From Shewanella hanedai (GTDB lineage: Bacteria > Pseudomonadota > Gammaproteobacteria > Enterobacterales > Shewanellaceae), in contig NZ_VKGK01000022.1 of assembly GCF_007197645.1 (NCBI RefSeq), forward strand, positions 46,566 to 110,565: a stretch of DNA of 64,000 nt. Reading direction: 5' to 3'. Positions 60,311-64,000 of the stretch are shown one piece after another. Positions within the stretch are counted from its first letter, which is position 1. Each line of letters opens with the position of its first letter. The position numbers were made by a program, and so were the translations under genes. The notes under the pieces were generated by a model. That model did not search any database and had not been told where the DNA came from. It saw only the letters and a program-made list of their open reading frames with translations.

Positions 60311-61231
60311 ATGTCTGTGCCAGACACCAGTGTCGTAAAAGCGTTTTTACTCGATCTTCAACAGCGGATTTGTGATGGTCTGGAACAGCTAGACGGGGAA
60401 GGAAAGTTTAAAGCCGACTCTTGGAAACGAGCTGAGGGCGGTGGCGGCACTAGCCGTGTATTAACTCAGGGGAAAGTATTCGAGCAGGCCGGTGTCAACT
60501 TCTCTCATGTTACTGGGGCTTCGATGCCTGCTTCTGCGACGGCTCACAGGCCAGAGCTGGCTGGGCGTAGTTTCGAAGCCATGGGGGTCTCTTTAGTCAT
60601 ACACCCTAATAATCCTTACATCCCGACAACGCATGCCAATGTTCGTTTTTTTATTGCGCAAAAAGAGGGCGCGGATCCTGTGTGGTGGTTTGGCGGTGGA
60701 TTCGATTTAACCCCTTACTACCCATTTGAAGAAGATGTGATTGAATGGCATCAACACGCTCATGACTTATGTCATCCGTTTGGTGAAGAGGTTTATCCGA
60801 AGTACAAGAAGTGGTGTGATGAGTATTTCTATCTGCCCCATAGAGACGAGACTCGTGGTGTTGGTGGCCTATTCTTTGATGATCTCAATGCAGAAGGCTT
60901 TGAAACGAGTTTTGCTTTTATGCAAGCCGTGGGTAATGGGTTCTTAAGTTCTTATGCCCCAATTGTTGAGCGTCGCAAAGAAACTGAGTACGGTGAGAAA
61001 GAGCGTGATTTCCAACTCTATCGTCGTGGTCGTTATGTGGAGTTTAATTTAGTGTACGACAGAGGCACACTATTTGGTTTGCAAACCGGTGGACGAACCG
61101 AGTCCATTTTGATGTCAATGCCGCCACTAGTACGTTGGGAATACATGTACACACCAGAAGAAAAATCGCCTGAAGCTTTACTATATACCGACTTCTTAAC
61201 ACCTAAAGATTGGCTGTGTTTGAATAAATAG
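60311..61231 (+). CDS. hemF: Oxygen-dependent coproporphyrinogen-III oxidase
   Basis: 306 residues, with the HemF signatures FKADSWKRAEGGGGTSRVL, ATAHRPELAGRSFEAMGVSLV, NPYIPTTHANVRFF, VWWFGGGFDLTPYYPFEED, RGVGGLFFDDLN and the C-terminal YVEFNLVYDRGTLFGLQTGGR. It decarboxylates coproporphyrinogen III with O2 in heme synthesis. It fits an aerobic/facultative lifestyle together with the two HemG-like genes in this window. It ends at a hairpin shared with the convergent globin gene. Confidence 0.98.
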   Translation: MSVPDTSVVKAFLLDLQQRICDGLEQLDGEGKFKADSWKRAEGGGGTSRVLTQGKVFEQAGVNFSHVTGASMPASATAHRPELAGRSFEAMGVSLVIHPNNPYIPTTHANVRFFIAQKEGADPVWWFGGGFDLTPYYPFEEDVIEWHQHAHDLCHPFGEEVYPKYKKWCDEYFYLPHRDETRGVGGLFFDDLNAEGFETSFAFMQAVGNGFLSSYAPIVERRKETEYGEKERDFQLYRRGRYVEFNLVYDRGTLFGLQTGGRTESILMSMPPLVRWEYMYTPEEKSPEALLYTDFLTPKDWLCLNK

Positions 61232-61247
61232 CAGTAGCAGGTTTTGT

Positions 61248-61286
61248 CATAGACATTGAGTCACTATCTCGATTCTAATGTCTATG
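61248..61286. terminator. 10-bp hairpin between hemF and the globin gene
   Basis: CATAGACATT and AATGTCTATG form a perfect stem around a 19-nt loop between two convergent genes. No T tract, so termination is uncertain. Confidence 0.4.
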
Positions 61287-61339
61287 ATCTATTCACGTCT
61301 CATTCACTGCTTAGAATAACCAAACTATCGTATATTTTG

Positions 61340-61792
61340 CTATTGGTTACGCATATTGTCTGCAAGAATGCTGATAGCTTGATAGATGGCGGTTTGATGC
61401 TCTGAATTACTCACCTCTATCTCAATGGCATTCTTCATACAGAACAACCATTGATCCCTCATCTCTTCATCTATTTTGAATGCTATATGGCGAGCCCTTA
61501 ATGCAGGATGTCCATATTTTTTCTCGAATAACCCTGGTCCGCCTAACCACCCGCTAAGAAATTCAAATAACTTCTGTTCTGATGCAGCTATTGGCGCTTG
61601 ATGAATTGAAAGTAGCTTGCTGGCACGACCATGTTTCTGCATCTGTAGATAAAATTGATGAGCTAAAGCACGTATCACAGGTTCGCCACCGATAAGATCA
61701 TAGGCATTAGATTGTGCAGGATCTCTGGATTGCTCCACTTCTTGTGCTGAGTCAGATGTGTTTCGAAAAATGCTTTTAAACCAATTCATCAT
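61340..61792 (-). CDS. Group II truncated haemoglobin
   Basis: 150 residues from MMNWFKSIFRN; the ATG at 61834 would add 14 unconserved residues. After a polar 25-residue N-terminus the trHbII fold is seen: AYDLIGGEPVIRALAHQFYLQM, FLSGWLGGPGLFEKKYGHPALRARHIAFKI with the proximal His and the Trp-Gly-Gly-Pro segment, and RDQWLFCMKNAIE with the distal Trp. It likely binds O2 or NO. Monocistronic, convergent with hemF. Confidence 0.9.
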   Translation of the reverse strand: MMNWFKSIFRNTSDSAQEVEQSRDPAQSNAYDLIGGEPVIRALAHQFYLQMQKHGRASKLLSIHQAPIAASEQKLFEFLSGWLGGPGLFEKKYGHPALRARHIAFKIDEEMRDQWLFCMKNAIEIEVSNSEHQTAIYQAISILADNMRNQ

Positions 61793-61834
61793 AGAAATTT
61801 GATAAGGGAAGATATTTGCAGTGATTATATACAT

Positions 61835-61910
61835 ATACCCAAGCCTCTTGGAAATTCAGGTTTCGGTGAGTAAAAATCATTTAACGATGTTGGAGCAAGT
61901 ATCCCTAAGT
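61835..61910 (+). repeat. Possible partial copy of the MITE-like element
   Basis: TATACCCAAGCCTCTTGGAA and the following TTCAGGTTT resemble the left end at 28527. No inverted right end is recognisable, so this may be a decayed fragment. Confidence 0.25.
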
Positions 61911-61987
61911 GACAAGAGTTTACGTCTAGCAACTGTATGAGTAGACTGACAGTTCACCTGCACGTCAGATAAACATAGAGAAGAGTC

Positions 61988-62809
61988 ATGACCGATAGAT
62001 ATGCCGTTTTTGGAAATCCGATCGCCCACAGTAAATCACCTCTTATCCATGGGATTTTTGCGGATGAAACTGAGCAGCTATTGGAGTATGAAGCCATTCT
62101 TGCGCCAAAAGAGGATTTTGAGGCCAGTTTGAAACAGTTTTGGAGTCAAAATGGCAAAGGGGCTAACGTAACGGTTCCCTTTAAAGAGCGTGCATTTAGT
62201 CTATGTGACGAATTGAGTGAAGAGGCAAGATTAGCTGGAGCCGTTAATACCTTAACATTACTCGATAGTGGCAAAGTCCGTGGTGATAATACCGATGGCT
62301 TAGGGCTGGTCGCTGATTTAGCCAGAAACATATCGGGTTTGAAGGGAAAGCGAGTATTACTTCTTGGTGCTGGTGGTGCTGCAAGAGGGTCTGTATTGCC
62401 ACTTTTGAATGTGGGCTTACAGGTATATATTCATAATCGGACAGAAGAGAAAGCGAAGACTCTGGCTGAAATCTTCACTTCTTATGGTGATGTAAAAGCA
62501 GTAACTACTTCAGAACTCCTAGCACCATTCGATATCATCATTAACTCAACATCTTCTAGCCTTAACGGTGACGTGCCACAAATCCCAACGGTTGTCGTTG
62601 GTGCAAATACCGCTTGTTACGACATGATGTACAGTAAAGAGATAACGTCCTTTAACCGTTGGGCAATAGAACTCGGTGCATCTCAAGTTATTGATGGCTT
62701 AGGTATGCTGGTTGGGCAGGCTGCAAAAAGCTTTGAATTATGGCGTGGTGTTACTCCTGAAGTTAACACCACGATTAAAGTGCTAAGAGAGAAGATCGCA
62801 AGCGAATGA
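61988..62809 (+). CDS. aroE: Shikimate dehydrogenase (NADP+)
   Basis: 273 residues. Signatures are YAVFGNPIAHSKSPLIHGIF (shikimate-binding Ser residues), GANVTVPFKERAF (catalytic Lys), AVNTL, DNTDGLGLV, LLLGAGGAARGSVLPL (NADP loop), IHNRTEEKA and DGLGMLVGQAAKSFELW. It reduces 3-dehydroshikimate in aromatic amino acid synthesis. The stop overlaps the start of the next gene by 4 bases (ATGA). Confidence 0.98.
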   Translation: MTDRYAVFGNPIAHSKSPLIHGIFADETEQLLEYEAILAPKEDFEASLKQFWSQNGKGANVTVPFKERAFSLCDELSEEARLAGAVNTLTLLDSGKVRGDNTDGLGLVADLARNISGLKGKRVLLLGAGGAARGSVLPLLNVGLQVYIHNRTEEKAKTLAEIFTSYGDVKAVTTSELLAPFDIIINSTSSSLNGDVPQIPTVVVGANTACYDMMYSKEITSFNRWAIELGASQVIDGLGMLVGQAAKSFELWRGVTPEVNTTIKVLREKIASE

Positions 62810-63069
62810 ACCAGAGTATTTTATTTCCAGATCTACAAGAGTGGGATCAAGAGCTACAACAAATTCATTTCCCCGTCCAAGTTCAAGGGGTGAATATTAA
62901 GTGCAGAGTTAGCTTGCCACGTTTAGCTCAGTTAGAAGGTCGGACTATCCAAGATAAAGAAGATGCACTGAAGGCGTTTGATGCCTACCGTTTCGACATT
63001 GAAGATGAAATCGAAACGCTCATCGAACAAGATATGTTTGATGAGCAAGGAGGTGTTAGCTGGTTATAG
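62806..63069 (+). CDS. DUF1488 family protein
   Basis: 87 residues, small and acidic: MNQSILFPDLQEWDQELQQI, IKCRVSLPRLAQLEG, then a Glu/Asp-rich C-terminus (FDIEDEIETLIEQ). It matches the YrdB-type (DUF1488) protein found right after aroE in E. coli and relatives. Function unknown. Translationally coupled to aroE; its stop codon overlaps the end of the convergent gene by 6 bases. Confidence 0.88.
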   Translation: MNQSILFPDLQEWDQELQQIHFPVQVQGVNIKCRVSLPRLAQLEGRTIQDKEDALKAFDAYRFDIEDEIETLIEQDMFDEQGGVSWL

Positions 63070-63609
63070 TGACTGCTCTGCTAGGTATTCATTTTTCAGT
63101 CTGACATAGTTGTCAGCAGATTCTGGCAAGAAGGCTAACTCTGCTTCTGTCAGTGCTCGGCTCTGCTTAGCTGGGCTTCCTACATATAGGTAACCACTTT
63201 TCAATACCTTTCCTGGCGGCACAAGTGAACCAGCACCCAAGATAATGTCATCCTCTAGGATGGCGCCATCCAATATAATGGCCCCCATACCAACAAGAAT
63301 ACGGTTGCCAACAATACAGCCATGTAGCATCGCTTTATGCCCAATGGTGACATCATCACCAATGAGTAAAGGGTTGCCATCGGGTTTAGCCTTAGATTTA
63401 CGGGTAACATGAAGCACCGCACCATCTTGTACATTTGTGCGTTTACCAATTCTTATATGGTTAACATCACCTCTGGCTGCAACTAAAGGCCAAATACTCG
63501 AATCATCATCTAGGTTAATGTCACCTATAAGTACGCAAGCTTCGTCTATGTAGACATCTTTGTGAAGTTTAGGGGTTATTCCCTTATAAGATCTGAGAGA
63601 GCTAGGCAT
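63064..63609 (-). CDS. Gamma-class carbonic anhydrase family protein (YrdA-like)
   Basis: 181 residues with a left-handed parallel beta-helix pattern of hexapeptide repeats (LIGDINLDDDSSIWPLVAARGDVNHIRIG, VQDGAVLH, IGDDVTIGHKAMLHGCIVG). Zinc-binding His residues can be placed in the H-x(~18)-H-x4-H region LHVTR, IGHKAMLHG. The protein is equivalent to E. coli YrdA, next to aroE and the DUF1488 gene. Carbonic anhydrase activity is not established for this subfamily. Confidence 0.93.
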   Translation of the reverse strand: MPSSLRSYKGITPKLHKDVYIDEACVLIGDINLDDDSSIWPLVAARGDVNHIRIGKRTNVQDGAVLHVTRKSKAKPDGNPLLIGDDVTIGHKAMLHGCIVGNRILVGMGAIILDGAILEDDIILGAGSLVPPGKVLKSGYLYVGSPAKQSRALTEAELAFLPESADNYVRLKNEYLAEQSL

Positions 63610-63719
63610 GGAAAAGTCCTTAAAATGCTAATTTGCACATTATAAAGAGTAAAAAGTGACTAGTCAGGGTGTTTTATCATCAAACAGTACCAAAAGCGTG
63701 TTTTTATCGATAAAAGCCC

Positions 63720-63758
63720 TTGCGCTCATTCTAAAACTCCCTATAATTCGCTCCCACT
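63720..63758 (+). promoter_or_regulatory. rRNA operon promoter P1
   Basis: -35 TTGCGC (63720-63725), 16-bp spacer, -10 TATAAT (63742-63747), then a GC-rich discriminator (CGCTCCCACTG). This is the arrangement of stringently controlled rrn promoters. A run of A/T upstream (about 63690-63715) may be an UP element. Confidence 0.75.
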
Positions 63759-63922
63759 GACACGGCACAGCAGGCCAACTACTTAGGTAGTACGGGACTT
63801 GCAGCGGTGTTAGAGAATCGAAACTCCTCGGAGATTTGATTCAGGTGACAACCGCTTTATAAGCTTCGAGTCTGACTTCTGATTAAGAAATCACCACTCG
63901 AAAAACTTGATAAAATAAGCGC

Positions 63923-63962
63923 TTGACGCCGACACTGGAGAGTGTAGAATACGCCTCCTCAA
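63923..63962 (+). promoter_or_regulatory. rRNA operon promoter P2
   Basis: -35 TTGACG (63923-63928), 16-bp spacer, -10 TAGAAT (63945-63950), followed by ACGCCTCCTC, the discriminator typical of rrn promoters in Shewanella and Vibrio. The 16S rRNA gene should begin just past the right edge; it is not in the window. Confidence 0.8.
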
Positions 63963-64000
63963 GCCAACGACCTAGCGTCTAACGGCAGCATCTGAAAGAT

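Larger units (their letters stand above)
63610..64000 (+). other. rRNA operon upstream region
   Basis: 391 bases with no ORF of interest. They contain the tandem promoters listed separately and the start of the leader transcript (AAGCCAACGACC to the edge). The leader boxA antiterminator and 16S gene would follow outside the window. Confidence 0.65.

Noticed and set aside
63610..64000. 16S rRNA gene start or boxA inside the window
   Set aside because: The sequence stops within the leader; no mature 16S 5' end or TGCTCTTTA-like boxA is present.
1..64000. CRISPR array, prophage, intact IS element or tRNA gene
   Set aside because: No regularly spaced repeats, transposase, integrase or phage genes, and no cloverleaf-type sequence were noticed; the small palindromic repeats listed do not encode proteins.

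Overview
The window is a near-origin chromosomal segment of a gammaproteobacterium. Gene order and protein sequences point to Shewanella (Alteromonadales): mnmE-yidC-yidD-rnpA-rpmH diverging from dnaA-dnaN-recF-gyrB, then glySQ, fadBA, pepQ-yigZ-trkH-hemG, trkA-rsmB-fmt-def, lysM-dprA-smg, tsaC-hemF-aroE, and an rRNA operon promoter at the right edge. The species cannot be fixed from the sequence. No CRISPR array, prophage, intact insertion sequence or tRNA gene was seen.

Layout. 0-5.3 kb is an accessory-looking stretch: the 3' part of a beta-propeller-like protein, a sulfotransferase and an HrpB-like DEAH helicase. 5.3-10.3 kb carries two intergenic regions very dense in GATC with DnaA boxes. 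One lies beside mnmE and is the best oriC candidate by synteny; the other is the rpmH-dnaA gap. Between them sits the mnmE-yidC-yidD-rnpA-rpmH block on the minus strand. 10.3-16.5 kb is dnaA, dnaN, recF and gyrB on the plus strand. 16.8-21.6 kb holds an MbnH/MbnP-type pair (di-heme enzyme plus lipoprotein substrate) diverging from a GlyGly-CTERM 'choice-of-anchor B' surface protein. 21.7-24.1 kb is the 5-oxoprolinase operon pxpBCA. 24.2-35.1 kb has an HDOD protein, glyQS, tag, a large TolB-amidohydrolase, a MOSC protein, tusA, ybaK and a GNAT protein. 35.2-38.6 kb is the fatty acid oxidation operon fadBA. 38.8-44.2 kb has pepQ, yigZ, a first trkH-hemG pair, an ArsR-type regulator and a second hemG-like gene. 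44.2-48.1 kb is a TonB receptor / sialidase-fold / TlpA thioredoxin operon. 48.4-54.1 kb is def-fmt-rsmB-trkA-trkH. 54.2-63.6 kb has lysM, dprA, smg, an M9 collagenase-like lipoprotein, a zinc-finger protein, tsaC, hemF, a truncated haemoglobin, aroE, a DUF1488 gene and a gamma carbonic anhydrase. 63.7-64 kb is a tandem rRNA promoter region.

The signals most worth a second look are these. (1) A cluster of ParB-type parS palindromes: three perfect, one with a single mismatch, three degenerate. One perfect copy is the core of a 32-bp palindrome acting as a convergent terminator. (2) Two oriC-like regions. (3) The Mbn-type pair with its divergent surface protein and a perfect 9+9 bp inverted repeat between them. 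(4) An uncharacterised TonB-receptor/CVCC-motif propeller/thioredoxin operon lodged between duplicated trkH/hemG genes. (5) A family of intergenic repeats whose nested stems covary between copies and which abut terminators. (6) A dprA gene whose conserved N-terminus has no canonical start codon.

All identifications come from reading protein motifs and nucleotide symmetry by eye; no database search was run.
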